This document shows positions 37,396 through 46,420 of a stretch of DNA of 64,000 nucleotides, piece by piece (positions within the stretch are counted from its first letter, which is position 1; every line of letters starts with the position of its first letter). The stretch is from DATHZQ01 sp963823505. GTDB taxonomy: Bacteria; Actinomycetota; Acidimicrobiia; Spongiisociales; UBA5794. The stretch spans positions 1,550,001 through 1,614,000 of the forward strand of contig CAWGLY010000005.1 of assembly GCA_963823505.1 (NCBI GenBank), in the 5' to 3' direction. The position numbers and the translations under genes were made by a program. The notes under the pieces are model-generated. The model worked only from the letters and a program-made list of their open reading frames with translations, searched no databases and was not told the origin of the DNA.

Positions 37396-37431
37396 CCAGC
37401 GGGGCGGCAGCGTCGCTCGCCGCCCCGCTGG
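37396..37431 (+). terminator. Hairpin terminator after the M28 peptidase gene
   Basis: CCAGCGGGGCGGC (37396-37408) and GCCGCCCCGCTGG (37419-37431) pair perfectly over 13 bp around a 10-base loop, 8 bp after the stop codon. No long T-run follows, common in high-GC genomes. It separates the peptidase from the next gene. Confidence 0.7.
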
Positions 37432-37491
37432 ATTGCCAAACCGCACCGCCGTCTGGCATCCTCATGCTCGCCGTCCCGCCCTGGAGTCCAC

Positions 37492-38031
37492 ATGCCCTTC
37501 GATGTCGAGAGATTCGCCAACCACAAGGTCGTCGACCCTGCAGGCATCGAACAGCGGCTTGGCGACCTGTGGGCGGACCAGCCACAGGTGATCCTGTTCC
37601 TGCGCCACTTCGGCTGACTGACGTGCCGCGAGCGGGCCGGTCAGGTCCGCGATCGATACGACGAGATCCTCGCCGCCGGTGCCGGCGTGACGGCCATCGG
37701 CACGGGAGGGCGCCGCTACGCCAGGGCGTTCATCGACGACGAAGACGTGCCGTTCCCCGTGCTGCTCGACGAGGACGGCGCCGCTGCCGACATCGTCGAG
37801 ATGAACTCCCTCGGCGTCACGTCGCTGCTCCGGCCCACTGCGGTCGCCGCCGGTTTCCGTTCGTTCAGGGACGGCCACCGCCAGCACAAGACAGGACGCC
37901 GCCCCACCCAGCTCGGCGCGACCCTCGTCATCGCCCCCGGCGACCAGCTGCTGTACGAAGACCGCGAAGAACATGCAGGCGACCACGCCGCCATCGACGA
38001 CATCCTGGCCGCGCTTCGTGACGTGACCTGA
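37492..38031 (+). CDS. Peroxiredoxin-like protein (AhpC-TSA_2/PRXL2 type), probable selenoprotein with UGA at codon 42
   Basis: The frame from ATG 37492 (GGAG five bases upstream) runs through one in-frame TGA at 37615-37617 to a stop at 38031, giving 179 residues. Before the TGA: VILFLRHFG; after it: LTCRERAGQVRDRYDEILAAG, then VPFPVLLDEDGAAA and LGATLVIAPGDQLLYED. In this thioredoxin-fold family the motif is RxxG-C-xx-C-RE. The TGA falls exactly on the first Cys, giving U-L-T-C, the UxxC pattern of redox selenoproteins; selenoprotein L of the same superfamily has UxxU. A hairpin begins one base after the TGA. A chance nonsense mutation or sequencing error is possible but would have to hit this one codon. 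Standard annotation would start at GTG 37687 and lose the active site. Confidence 0.8.
37618..37644 (+). promoter_or_regulatory. Candidate bacterial SECIS hairpin
   Basis: CTGAC (37618-37622) pairs with GTCAG (37640-37644). Inside, CCG pairs with CGG around a CGAG loop containing G. It starts directly after the UGA, as bacterial SECIS elements do, inside the coding sequence. The distance from UGA to apical loop is about 12 bases, slightly short of the usual range, so the exact structure needs modelling. Confidence 0.5.
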
Positions 38032-38086
38032 GGTCGTTGCTCGGTTCAGCGCCTGGGGGCATACTTCGGGTCGCTCACGGCGCCGG

Positions 38087-38836
38087 TCACGGGACCATGT
38101 CGAACCACGTCGACAGTGCCTGCGGCCACTCTTCGGCGGCAACCGGGCTGGTGGTGATCTTGCCGTTGCGGCGGAACTTGAGGCGATCGTGGAGCAGCCA
38201 CACCCGGTCCGGGCCTTCGCCGAGGAGCCGGGTCGCGAAGGGCGCCAGGGTCCAGCCCAGCCCCGGCGCAGTCTGCAAATGCTCTGACCGAGCGTCGAAG
38301 TCCTGCAGTTCGCGGGGCACTTGGTCGAAGCGGTACTCCGGGGACCACTCCCCCGTCGCATACGACTCCAAGACGATGCCTGTGCCGTAGGAGCGGAGAC
38401 GAAACGGCATCGTGCCGCCGTCCTGCTCCCCTTCCCGGTCCAGGCGAAGAGGCCGGATGAACGAGTCGCCGAAGCCGACATCGACGAGATACGGCTCGTC
38501 GAGATCGACCCGCAGCGTCAGGTGATCGAAACCCGCAGGCGGGTCGCCGCCAAGCATCACCGCGGCAGACAGCTTCGTCACCATGAACCCGAGCGATTCC
38601 AGCAGTGCGGCAAACGCCCCGTTGAGCTCGAAACACCACCCGCCGCGGCCATCGAGGATCTTCGGCACCGACCAGTCGACGCCCGTCTGCACGCCGCGCC
38701 GGTGAAACACGTGCAGGTTCTCGAACGGCACCGCCGTCATGTGGGTTCGCTGCAACGCCTCCAGCGTGGCGACGTCCTGGCGGACCTCGCCGGCGAAGCC
38801 GATGCGGCCGAGGTAGCGGGCGACGTCAATGTCCAT
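38087..38836 (-). CDS. Arylamine N-acetyltransferase (NAT)
   Basis: A 249-residue cytoplasmic enzyme that transfers acetyl or other acyl groups from CoA to arylamines. The Cys-His-Asp triad is visible: RGGWCFELNGAF, FDHLTLRV and LVDVGFGD. The N-terminus YLGRIGFAGEVRQDVATLEALQRTHMTAVPFENL is typical. Somewhat shorter than the 275-280 residues of mycobacterial NAT. Convergent with the peroxiredoxin-like gene. In mycobacteria NAT is linked to sterol use and envelope lipids; here only the enzyme class is supported. Confidence 0.9.
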   Translation of the reverse strand: MDIDVARYLGRIGFAGEVRQDVATLEALQRTHMTAVPFENLHVFHRRGVQTGVDWSVPKILDGRGGWCFELNGAFAALLESLGFMVTKLSAAVMLGGDPPAGFDHLTLRVDLDEPYLVDVGFGDSFIRPLRLDREGEQDGGTMPFRLRSYGTGIVLESYATGEWSPEYRFDQVPRELQDFDARSEHLQTAPGLGWTLAPFATRLLGEGPDRVWLLHDRLKFRRNGKITTSPVAAEEWPQALSTWFDMVP

Positions 38837-38934
38837 CGACGCATCGTATCGGCACGGCCACCCGGCACGGTGTTCAGCCGGCAGTCAGCGCGGCAGGCAG
38901 ATGATGAATGGAGATTCTCGCAGGAGGTCATGTG

Positions 38935-39660
38935 ATGAAGCGGCTGACTCCGATTCTGATGTCGTGGGTTCTGGTGTTCGCAGCGTGCGGCGGAGGCGAG
39001 GTGGTGATCGATCCGGGCGACGGCGGCGACTATGCGGTCGCCCTCGATCCGCAGACGTTCGTCGCCACGATCGACAACCCGTGGCTGCCGCTGACGCCCG
39101 GGAGCCGATGGGTCTACGAGGCCACCACGGAAGACGGCGTGGAGCGTATCGAGGTCGTCGTCACCGATGAGACCCGGGAAGTGATCGGCATCACCACCAC
39201 CGTGGTCCGTGACACCGTGACCCTGGATGGCGCACTCATCGAAGACACGTACGACTGGTTCGCCCAGGACGCCGACGGCAACGTGTGGTACCTCGGTGAA
39301 GACTCGAAGGAGTACGACAACGGCGAGTTCGTCTCGACTGCCGGGTCGTGGGAGGCCGGGGTGGACGGCGCCCTGCCGGGTGTCGTCATGCAGGCCGATC
39401 CGAAGGTCGACGATCCCTACCGGCAGGAATACTACGAGGGCGAGGCCGAGGACATGGCCGTGGTGTTCGCCACCGGCGAGGCCGAGACCGTAGCGTTTGG
39501 CTCCTTTGACGACCTCCTCGTCATCCGCGAGTGGAACCCGCTCGAACCTGACGTCATCGAGCACAAGTACTACGCCGCCGGTGTCGGCACTGTGCTCGAA
39601 GTCCAAGTCCAAGGAGGATCGGAGCGGGTCGAGCTCGTCAGCTACGAACCCGCTGAGTAG
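38935..39660 (+). CDS. Lipoprotein of unknown function
   Basis: A 241-residue protein with a lipoprotein signal (MKRLTPILMSWVLVFAACGG) and GGAGG seven bases before the ATG at 38935. The outer domain begins FVATIDNPWLPLTPGSRWVYE and is rich in acidic beta strands (TYDWFAQDADGNVWYLGED, VIEHKYYAAGVGTVLEVQV). The wording resembles conserved secreted proteins of unknown function with a beta-sandwich look; I cannot name a family. The stop codon lies inside the hairpin terminator shared with the convergent surface-protein gene. Confidence 0.75.
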   Translation: MKRLTPILMSWVLVFAACGGGEVVIDPGDGGDYAVALDPQTFVATIDNPWLPLTPGSRWVYEATTEDGVERIEVVVTDETREVIGITTTVVRDTVTLDGALIEDTYDWFAQDADGNVWYLGEDSKEYDNGEFVSTAGSWEAGVDGALPGVVMQADPKVDDPYRQEYYEGEAEDMAVVFATGEAETVAFGSFDDLLVIREWNPLEPDVIEHKYYAAGVGTVLEVQVQGGSERVELVSYEPAE

Positions 39661-39688
39661 CGCCGCCTGGGAAGGGGCGGCGCTACTC
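39655..39688. terminator. Bidirectional terminator between convergent genes
   Basis: GAGTAGCGCCGCC (39655-39667) and GGCGGCGCTACTC (39676-39688) form a perfect 13-bp stem with an 8-base loop. It includes the stop codon of the lipoprotein gene and ends 17 bp before the stop of the large surface-protein gene. Confidence 0.8.
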
Positions 39689-39705
39689 GTGTCAGAGCGC
39701 TGCGG

Positions 39706-42700
39706 CTACGGCGTGGCCACCTCGTACGGGCAAACGCCGAGCTCGTGGAGATCCCCAACCTCGTTCGGCAACAGACCGCGGTGGAAGATCTGGATGTCGT
39801 CGATGGCGCCCTGGAACGCCCGCCCGTACGCGTCGCCCCCGGGGTCGCCCGTAGGACCACCGATGGTCAGCGGCTCGGCGTTGTCGAGCAGATGGGTTGT
39901 CGTTCGGTTGCCCTCGCACCACACCCCCCAATCCGGCCGGTCGTCCATGTCCCAGGTCTTGACGTACTGCGTTGGATTGCCGTCGGCATCCGTTCCATTG
40001 ATGGTGATGGTGAGCGCCTCGTTCCCGTCGGCGTAGAACGTGACGGCGATGTGGGCCCAGCGGCTGCGGGGCAGGACGGGCTCAGCAGTGACCCTGGCGT
40101 CCGTCCGGAATTCGTTGTAGTCCGAACACCCGATCTCGTTGGTGTCGACGTGTGTCCACCTTCTCAGCGTGAAGCGCACATGGCCCGCCTGATCGACGAG
40201 CAGCCGGAACGTCGCTGCGTCGTCTCCGCCCGTCCCTTTCGCCAGAATCGTCTGGTAGCCGGGCGTGTCGTCGGTGCCGAGCCACATGACCCAGGCTGAG
40301 ATCGTGAGCGGTTTGGCGGGGCTCACCGCTGGGTCGTCGTCGACCTCGATCTGCTGGTCGTCGTCGCTCAGCTCGGGATTCAGCAAGAACACGGTCTTGT
40401 CGGGATCCGGGTTGGGCTCCAGAGGATCCTCCAAGATCATGCCGATCCGTCGATCCGGGTCACCTGGTCCGGCGATCAACGTCCCATTGCTGGCGTCTAG
40501 ACCAGCCACATCGACGGCAATCTCAGGGACACCTCCGGCATCGAGTTCGTGGGTACCGTCCCACCACGTCTCGAGGGCGAGCGCCTCACCATCACGGCAC
40601 GGCGCTTCCAGCGGATACGCGTCGTAGAGATCGTTGGTGCCGTCACCATCGGTGTCGGCCACATATGGATCGGTGGTCTGGGTCATCTCCTTGCTGTCGT
40701 TGACCCCGTCCAGGTCCCAGTCGGTGTAGCGGGGATCGGGGTACACCTGAGCCCGCTCGGGATCGTAGATCGGCACCTCCCATCCCTCTTTGGTCTCTTG
40801 GTAATCGGTGAGCCCGTCGCCGTCGGAGTCCTTGGCCTCGGCGTTGGTCCCCAGCAGGTACTCCTCGCGATCGAACACGTCGTCGCCGTCTCGATCTTCG
40901 AGGTACGTCAGCACGACGCGGTCGGCGTTGCCGAGCACGACGTCGCCCAGGTCGACCGGATCGGCGCCGCCGAGCCCATCAACGGTGCCCGCAACGAGCC
41001 AGAAGCCTTTGGCTGCTGTGTCGTCACAGGCCGCATCGTCGGTACCGTCGCATGCGGGGTAGGTGGCACGTCCATCGACGGCGTACAACGCCTGCACTGC
41101 CTGCCCATCGACCTCTACGGTTCGCGTCTCGTAGTCGACGCCGATGATCTCGCTCAACGCTTCGTCGAGCGTCACCCCGCTCGCCGAACCGTCTGGGTTG
41201 CGATAGACGTTCGTCGCCACAGCATGCCGTTTGACGATGCCGTCGCCGTAGTCGACGACGATGACACCCGTGCGCTCGAGCACCCATTCGCTCAGCTCGG
41301 CAAACGTGATGTTGGGACTCAGTTCAGTCAACTGGTACGACCCGATGTCGAACACCAGCCCAGTCGGGTTGGCGATGAGCCGTCGCATCGCACCGGCATC
41401 GACGTCCGTCGACTCCACCGTCATGGTGATGCTCGACTGGGGCGCCAAGACCTGCTGACCGTCCCACACAGACTCGTCGGGCGCCAGCACCGTCACGAGC
41501 TCAAAGCTGCCTCCGAACTCGAGCCGGTATGCAACGATCCGCAGCTCCGAGAGTTCCAGCGCCAGGTTCGACACGTTGCGTACTTTCATCGCAACTTCGA
41601 TCAAGCCTTGACTGAAGTCGGCCTGGTTCTCGGTCCAGCACTCCCGTGTGCTTTCGGTCTCGGCCAGCGACCCATCGGTCCAGTTCGATGTGGTCTCGGT
41701 GGCAAAACTGTGACTGAACTCCGTGTCGGTCGTCAGTGTTGCGTTGGCCGACGGCGGCCAGTTGCTCGTGCCCACCTTGACCTCGGTATGCAGTCGCACT
41801 GTGTTCTCGATCGACATCCGCGTCGCTTCGGTGTCGGTCTTGATGTACTCGTGGCTTTCTCGCTCCAGGCTCGTGCTCAGGTCGCTGCATCCCGTGACGG
41901 CGGTCTCGGCCACCGCGATCCTGGGATCAGCCGCCAGCTCGAGGCTGATGGCGGGCAGGTCGGCGAGGCGGGGGTTGCTGCCGCCGACCACGATCTCGTG
42001 GTAGTCGGTCAGGCCGTCGCCATCGGTGTCGGCCAGGGTCGGCGACGTCTTCGACACCAGCAGCTCGTAGCCGTCCCACAGACTCGGGTTCGATACGCAG
42101 GCACCGGTGTCGGGGCACGAGTCGCCGTCGGAGTCGGCCACGGTCGGCAGGCTCTTGTAGACGTTCATCTCGCCGTAGTCGCTGAGCAAGTCGGCGTCGG
42201 TGTCGGGCCGCCGCGGGTCGATGAGCAGCGCCTTCTCCTCGGCGTCGTTGAGCCCGTCATCGTCGGTGTCGAACAACCCAGGATCGCTGGACACGTGACG
42301 GGTCTCCACAGAGCCATCGCCGAGGGTGAGCGTCACCGTCCAACCGGCGAGCTCGTCGGTGTCGATCAGCCCGTCGCCATCCGTGTCGACATAGGTCGGT
42401 TCGGGGTCGGGACAGCCTGATGGCATCCCCGGACTCAGGTCGCCAAGATCGTGGACCACCTGTTCAACGGCGACGAAACATTTCGTCGCCACCACCACGC
42501 CGTCCTTGACCGCCGTGAGTCGGTGGAACCCCGGTTTCACCTGGACGGAGAACCGTCCATCGACATCCGTGGTGGCGACGACGGGATCGCTCGTGATCGT
42601 CACCACCGCATCCACAACGGGAGCGCCGGCGGCGTTGAGCAACCGCCCCGCAACCGTCGCCGACTCCTCCACAGGCGGTGGAGGAGGCTCGATCGTGATG

Positions 42701-43347
42701 TCGCCCATGGCCCGATGGAGAAACGCCGCCATCTGACCCCTCGTCACCAACTCGTTGGGGCAGTATCTGTCGTTGGCCGGCGGGTTGCAGCCCTTGGTGA
42801 CACCGGCCATTCTGAGCCGGTCGATGTCGGCCTCGAAGACCGAGGCATCGTCGTCGATGAACACGTTCCCGCCGCCATCATCGGCGTAGCCCATAGCCCG
42901 CACCAGAAACGCCGCCATCTGACCACGCGTCACAGAGGCGTCGGGACAGAAGCGATCATTGCGCGGAGGGTTGCAGCCCTTCGTCACCTCGGCGGTGGCC
43001 AGCCGGTCGATGTCCGCCTCGAAGACGGACGCATCGTCGTCGATGAACACGTCCCCGCCGCCATCATCGGCGTAGCCCATAGCCCGCACCAGAAACGCCG
43101 CCATCTGACCACGCGTCACGTGAGCCTTGGGGCAGTACTCGTTGTTGAGCGGGGGGTTGCACCCTTTGGTGATCCCCTCGTCCCAGAGCCACTTGATGTC
43201 GGTCTCGAAGACCGAGTCGTCGTCATCCGTGAATGTGTCGTCGGCTGCAGCGTTGACCGCAGCACCAGGCGTGAATACAGCCACCAGCGTCAGCAAGTAG
43301 AAGAGCGCTACCGCGCGGCGAAACCTCGAGCGCTTCGATGCACCCAT
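39706..43347 (-). CDS. Large exported surface protein: SLH-like repeats, Ca-binding repeats, protective-antigen-like core, LamG-like end
   Basis: 1213 residues. A signal peptide (about 1-34) leads to three 60-residue SLH-like repeats, each ending VTRGQMAAFL and containing TKGCNPP, likely for wall attachment. Residues 230-315 look like a carboxypeptidase-regulatory beta-sandwich. Thrombospondin-3-like repeats (DTDGDGL) lie at about 325-470 and 830-930. Between them, residues 470-800 resemble the binary-toxin B/anthrax protective antigen oligomerising region: VKVGTSNWPPSANATLTTD, a paired-strand segment, VIVVDYGDGIVKR and VTLDEALSEIIG. The end (about 990-1195) is LamG-like (SAWVMWLG, RWAHIAVTFY, GAIDDIQIFHRGLLP). 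The PA likeness is by eye. Function unknown. Confidence 0.8.
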   Translation of the reverse strand: MGASKRSRFRRAVALFYLLTLVAVFTPGAAVNAAADDTFTDDDDSVFETDIKWLWDEGITKGCNPPLNNEYCPKAHVTRGQMAAFLVRAMGYADDGGGDVFIDDDASVFEADIDRLATAEVTKGCNPPRNDRFCPDASVTRGQMAAFLVRAMGYADDGGGNVFIDDDASVFEADIDRLRMAGVTKGCNPPANDRYCPNELVTRGQMAAFLHRAMGDITIEPPPPPVEESATVAGRLLNAAGAPVVDAVVTITSDPVVATTDVDGRFSVQVKPGFHRLTAVKDGVVVATKCFVAVEQVVHDLGDLSPGMPSGCPDPEPTYVDTDGDGLIDTDELAGWTVTLTLGDGSVETRHVSSDPGLFDTDDDGLNDAEEKALLIDPRRPDTDADLLSDYGEMNVYKSLPTVADSDGDSCPDTGACVSNPSLWDGYELLVSKTSPTLADTDGDGLTDYHEIVVGGSNPRLADLPAISLELAADPRIAVAETAVTGCSDLSTSLERESHEYIKTDTEATRMSIENTVRLHTEVKVGTSNWPPSANATLTTDTEFSHSFATETTSNWTDGSLAETESTRECWTENQADFSQGLIEVAMKVRNVSNLALELSELRIVAYRLEFGGSFELVTVLAPDESVWDGQQVLAPQSSITMTVESTDVDAGAMRRLIANPTGLVFDIGSYQLTELSPNITFAELSEWVLERTGVIVVDYGDGIVKRHAVATNVYRNPDGSASGVTLDEALSEIIGVDYETRTVEVDGQAVQALYAVDGRATYPACDGTDDAACDDTAAKGFWLVAGTVDGLGGADPVDLGDVVLGNADRVVLTYLEDRDGDDVFDREEYLLGTNAEAKDSDGDGLTDYQETKEGWEVPIYDPERAQVYPDPRYTDWDLDGVNDSKEMTQTTDPYVADTDGDGTNDLYDAYPLEAPCRDGEALALETWWDGTHELDAGGVPEIAVDVAGLDASNGTLIAGPGDPDRRIGMILEDPLEPNPDPDKTVFLLNPELSDDDQQIEVDDDPAVSPAKPLTISAWVMWLGTDDTPGYQTILAKGTGGDDAATFRLLVDQAGHVRFTLRRWTHVDTNEIGCSDYNEFRTDARVTAEPVLPRSRWAHIAVTFYADGNEALTITINGTDADGNPTQYVKTWDMDDRPDWGVWCEGNRTTTHLLDNAEPLTIGGPTGDPGGDAYGRAFQGAIDDIQIFHRGLLPNEVGDLHELGVCPYEVATP

Positions 43348-43588
43348 GACAACCTCCGTTCCAGAACGTCGGACCCGTCAGGTGGATGCGCAATCGAGGG
43401 CGATCAGCACGTGAGGAGGGCAGAACACAGAACACCGGCCGCTACCCAAGGAAGCCAACCACCAACATCGTCCCTCTCGTGCCACAGCTACTGCATGAGC
43501 GTACGAGGCTGGACGGCAGGGCGGACAGCCGCAAAGGGCCTTTCGCCGGCCCGATCTTCGCCCGCCGGCTGCGTGGGACAATGCGGGC

Positions 43589-44368
43589 ATGCGACCCAAC
43601 CCACTCCGTGAACGTCTCCAGTCCGGCGAAGTTGCGTTCGGCGCATGGCTGTCGATGCCCTCGTCGGTGAGCGCGGAGGCAGTGGCTGCCAACGACTTCG
43701 ACTTCATCTGCATCGACATGCAGCACGGTCTCGTCGACTACGCCGACACGGTGCCCATGCTCCAAGCCCTCACCCTGGGAACCGCAACACCGGTTGTGCG
43801 GGTCCCGCAGAACCAGCCTGGACACATCGGCAAAGCGCTCGACGCCGGGGCGATGGCGGTCATCATCCCTATGGTGAACTCGCGAGCCGAGTGTGAGGCA
43901 GCGATCGCTGCCGCCCGGTATGCACCGGAAGGGGGGCGCAGCTTCGGACCGACCCGGGCGATGGCGGTGCAGGGCGCCGACTACGTGGAGCGCGCCAACG
44001 CCGAAGTCGAGTGCTTCCCGATGATCGAGACCGTCGAAGCGATCGAGGCCATCGACGACATCCTCTCGGTGCCCGGCGTCAACGCGATCTACGTGGGGCC
44101 CGCCGATCTCTCGATCAGCCTCGGCTACGACCCCCGCAGCAACGAGCCTGGTTTCCTCGAAGCCCTCGACACCATCGTCGCCGCCTGCGGGCGCCACGGG
44201 GTGACACCGGGCATCCACTCCAACACCGCTACGGCCCAAGACCGGCTCGACCGCGGCTTCAGGATGATCGTCGTCACCGCAGACCTCCTCGCCCTCCGCG
44301 CCAAGGTCGCCGACGACCTCGAGACCGTACGCCGCGGTGCCGCGGGCGCCGGAGACTCCATCTACTGA
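43589..44368 (+). CDS. HpcH/HpaI-family class II aldolase
   Basis: A 259-residue metal-dependent pyruvate-type aldolase. Marks are GAWLSMPSSVSAEAVA, FICIDMQHGLVDY, VVRVPQNQPGHIGKALDAGAMAVIIPMV, CFPMIETVEAIEAIDDI (metal-binding Glu) and YVGPADLSISLG (metal-binding Asp). The family cleaves 4-hydroxy-2-oxo acids, or citryl-CoA-like thioesters in relatives, giving pyruvate or glyoxylate plus an aldehyde. The exact substrate is not readable. Divergent from the surface protein and convergent on the nitrilase. Confidence 0.9.
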   Translation: MRPNPLRERLQSGEVAFGAWLSMPSSVSAEAVAANDFDFICIDMQHGLVDYADTVPMLQALTLGTATPVVRVPQNQPGHIGKALDAGAMAVIIPMVNSRAECEAAIAAARYAPEGGRSFGPTRAMAVQGADYVERANAEVECFPMIETVEAIEAIDDILSVPGVNAIYVGPADLSISLGYDPRSNEPGFLEALDTIVAACGRHGVTPGIHSNTATAQDRLDRGFRMIVVTADLLALRAKVADDLETVRRGAAGAGDSIY

Positions 44369-44393
44369 CCGACCTGCCCGCGACGGATTGCCG

Positions 44394-45323
44394 CTACTCG
44401 GTGAAGGTCCCGGGTTCGAGACGGCGGCGGTTCACCGTGACTGAGAACACGTCGCTGCGGAAGTAGTGGCCTGCAGGGTCGAAGTTCTGCCGCTCGCCGC
44501 GGACCGTGGCGACATCGATGTCGGCGATCACCAGACGCTCCTCCCCCGCCACGGGTGCAACAAGCCACGATCCGTCCGGGGCAGCGATGGCGGAGCCACC
44601 GTTGTACGCCATCTCCGGCCTATCGAAGGATGCCTCCTTCAGCGGGAAGGCAGTGGCAACGTCGGTGTCCCGCAGGATCGCCCCCGCCGACAGCACGTAG
44701 CACCGGCCCTCCTTGGCAATGAACCGCGTGATGTCCTCGGTGAGCCTGGTCGAACCCGGCCACACTGCCACGTGGAGATCGATGCCCTGCGCATACAGGC
44801 TGTGGCGCACCACCGGCACCCAGTTCTCCCAGCAGTTGAGGCCGCCGACCCGCACTCTTCCGACATCATGCACCCGCAGCCCGTGCCCGTCACCAATGCC
44901 CCACACCATGCGCTCCTCGAACGTCGGCATGGTCTTGCGGTGGGCGCTCACGACTCCGGCCTCCGGATCGACCGCCACCAGCGTTGCGTACACCGTGCCG
45001 CCGCTCGCCGACCGCTCGGCGATCCCCACGTACACGAACACGCCCAGGTCGGTGGCCGCCTCTCGGATCAACGCCAGCTCGGGGCCGTCGAGCCGAACCG
45101 CAGCGTCCAGATAGAACGCATACGCTTCCTTCTGGTCGGCCGCATCCCACCGGGCACCATCGGTCCGCGCCACCCAGTACGGGTAGCCCGCCAGGAAAGT
45201 CTCGCCGAACGCCACGAGCTCAACACCGGCGTTTGCTGCCCGCCCCATCCATTCGACGACGACGGCAGCAGTCGCTGTGGGGTCCCCCCATGCGGGTGCA
45301 GTCTGCGCAGCTCCAATCCTCAT
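44394..45323 (-). CDS. Nitrilase-family carbon-nitrogen hydrolase
   Basis: A 309-residue enzyme. The Glu-Lys-Cys triad is visible: AFGETFLAGYPYW, HRKTMPTFEERMVWG and GGLNCWENWVP. The GYPYW and the CWEN after the catalytic Cys fit true nitrilases (branch 1) or cyanide hydratases better than amidases. It would convert an organic nitrile to the acid plus ammonia. GAGG lies eight bases before the ATG. Which nitrile is used is unknown. Confidence 0.88.
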   Translation of the reverse strand: MRIGAAQTAPAWGDPTATAAVVVEWMGRAANAGVELVAFGETFLAGYPYWVARTDGARWDAADQKEAYAFYLDAAVRLDGPELALIREAATDLGVFVYVGIAERSASGGTVYATLVAVDPEAGVVSAHRKTMPTFEERMVWGIGDGHGLRVHDVGRVRVGGLNCWENWVPVVRHSLYAQGIDLHVAVWPGSTRLTEDITRFIAKEGRCYVLSAGAILRDTDVATAFPLKEASFDRPEMAYNGGSAIAAPDGSWLVAPVAGEERLVIADIDVATVRGERQNFDPAGHYFRSDVFSVTVNRRRLEPGTFTE

Positions 45324-45347
45324 CGGGTCAACCTCATGGGGGCCAGC

Positions 45348-46253
45348 TCAGTGTCTCGTCTCGGCCCAAAACGCCCCAATCCGAGATATGAACTCGTCGG
45401 GCGAATCGGCATACACCGTTGCGCCCAGCCGCTCCAGGATGGCAACGAACTCGGCCCTGCGCTCCGCCGCCAGACCGATCAGCGTCAGCCGATCGTCGTG
45501 GGTGGCGCATGCGGTTGGCTCGTTCACGATGAGCGCCGACAACACCGCGAGATCGTGATCGGTGCCAAGGGCCTGTCCCAACTCGTCCAACGGCGCGATC
45601 AGCCGTCCGATGTACTCCGGTTCAATGGGCACGAGCGCCTCCATCTGATGCCGCAGGTACTTCACCCGTTTCCGCCATCTGTGGAGGGCGTGAACGTCGT
45701 GCGTCGCCGTACTCCTGCGGTAGCTGCGCCGGCCTCGTGCATACGTCCGCCGCAGCCCGGGGGCGATGGCGGCAAAGTCGTCCCGAACCACTTCTTCGAT
45801 CGGAAACGCCGCAAATCGCGATCGGGCCGCACCGAGGTTGTCGAGTGCTGCAACGAGGACCTCACGATCGGTCTGGCTGCGCACCGCCAGATAGCGCTTC
45901 GTGAGGAACTCCCGCGTCACGGTGTGGGTGTCATCGAAGGGCTGGAGCAACGCGATCAGCGTCTCGCCGAGGACCTTGGCGTCGCGCACGCCTGCAATCG
46001 TCCGGCCCGTGTCGCGAAGCACCACGTTCTCGTTCTTGTAGGCGGATGCTCCGATCTCGTCGCGGATCAGCCGCAGCATTGCGCGCGCCCGCTTGAGCTT
46101 CTTGCGAGCGCCGTGGATTCCCTCGTCGTAGTGGGCGGCGGTGGCCGGGCGGAGGTCGTCCCTCGTCTCGTCGAGCAAGAGGGTCGTGATGCGCTGCACG
46201 GCTAGCGGCACCGGTTCGTCGTTCCCGATCTGATAGGCAGAGGGGACACTCAT
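45348..46253 (-). CDS. CHAD-domain protein
   Basis: About 301 residues, almost wholly helical, with the conserved His and basic residues of CHAD domains: GIHGARKKLKRARAMLRLIRD and DVHALHRWRKRVKYLRHQMEAL, and ELGQALGTDHDLAVL near the end. CHAD domains bind polyphosphate. No CYTH domain is fused. The ATG at 46253 (MSVPSAYQIG) starts closer to the domain than the alternative at 46289. Lies 24 bp downstream of the nitrilase start region on the same strand. Confidence 0.88.
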   Translation of the reverse strand: MSVPSAYQIGNDEPVPLAVQRITTLLLDETRDDLRPATAAHYDEGIHGARKKLKRARAMLRLIRDEIGASAYKNENVVLRDTGRTIAGVRDAKVLGETLIALLQPFDDTHTVTREFLTKRYLAVRSQTDREVLVAALDNLGAARSRFAAFPIEEVVRDDFAAIAPGLRRTYARGRRSYRRSTATHDVHALHRWRKRVKYLRHQMEALVPIEPEYIGRLIAPLDELGQALGTDHDLAVLSALIVNEPTACATHDDRLTLIGLAAERRAEFVAILERLGATVYADSPDEFISRIGAFWAETRH

Positions 46254-46420
46254 GGCGAAGGTGACGGCAAGCGGATCGATCACGAGCACACGCTAGATGA
46301 TGCGGAGCCGAGGTGAATCCCGGACTCCGCGCACCTCCGTGGATGCCAACACGTGGCCGTAGCGTGACAGGGCCAGAAGTAGGACAAGGGGCCGTGGCGG
46401 TGTGCTCGGCCGTGGCGGGG

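Noticed and set aside
40549..42420. A 623-codon open frame antisense to the large surface protein
   Set aside because: Its composition is a shadow of DTDGDGL-type repeats (valine/histidine/arginine-rich), with no domain or signal; the sense frame has clear domains.
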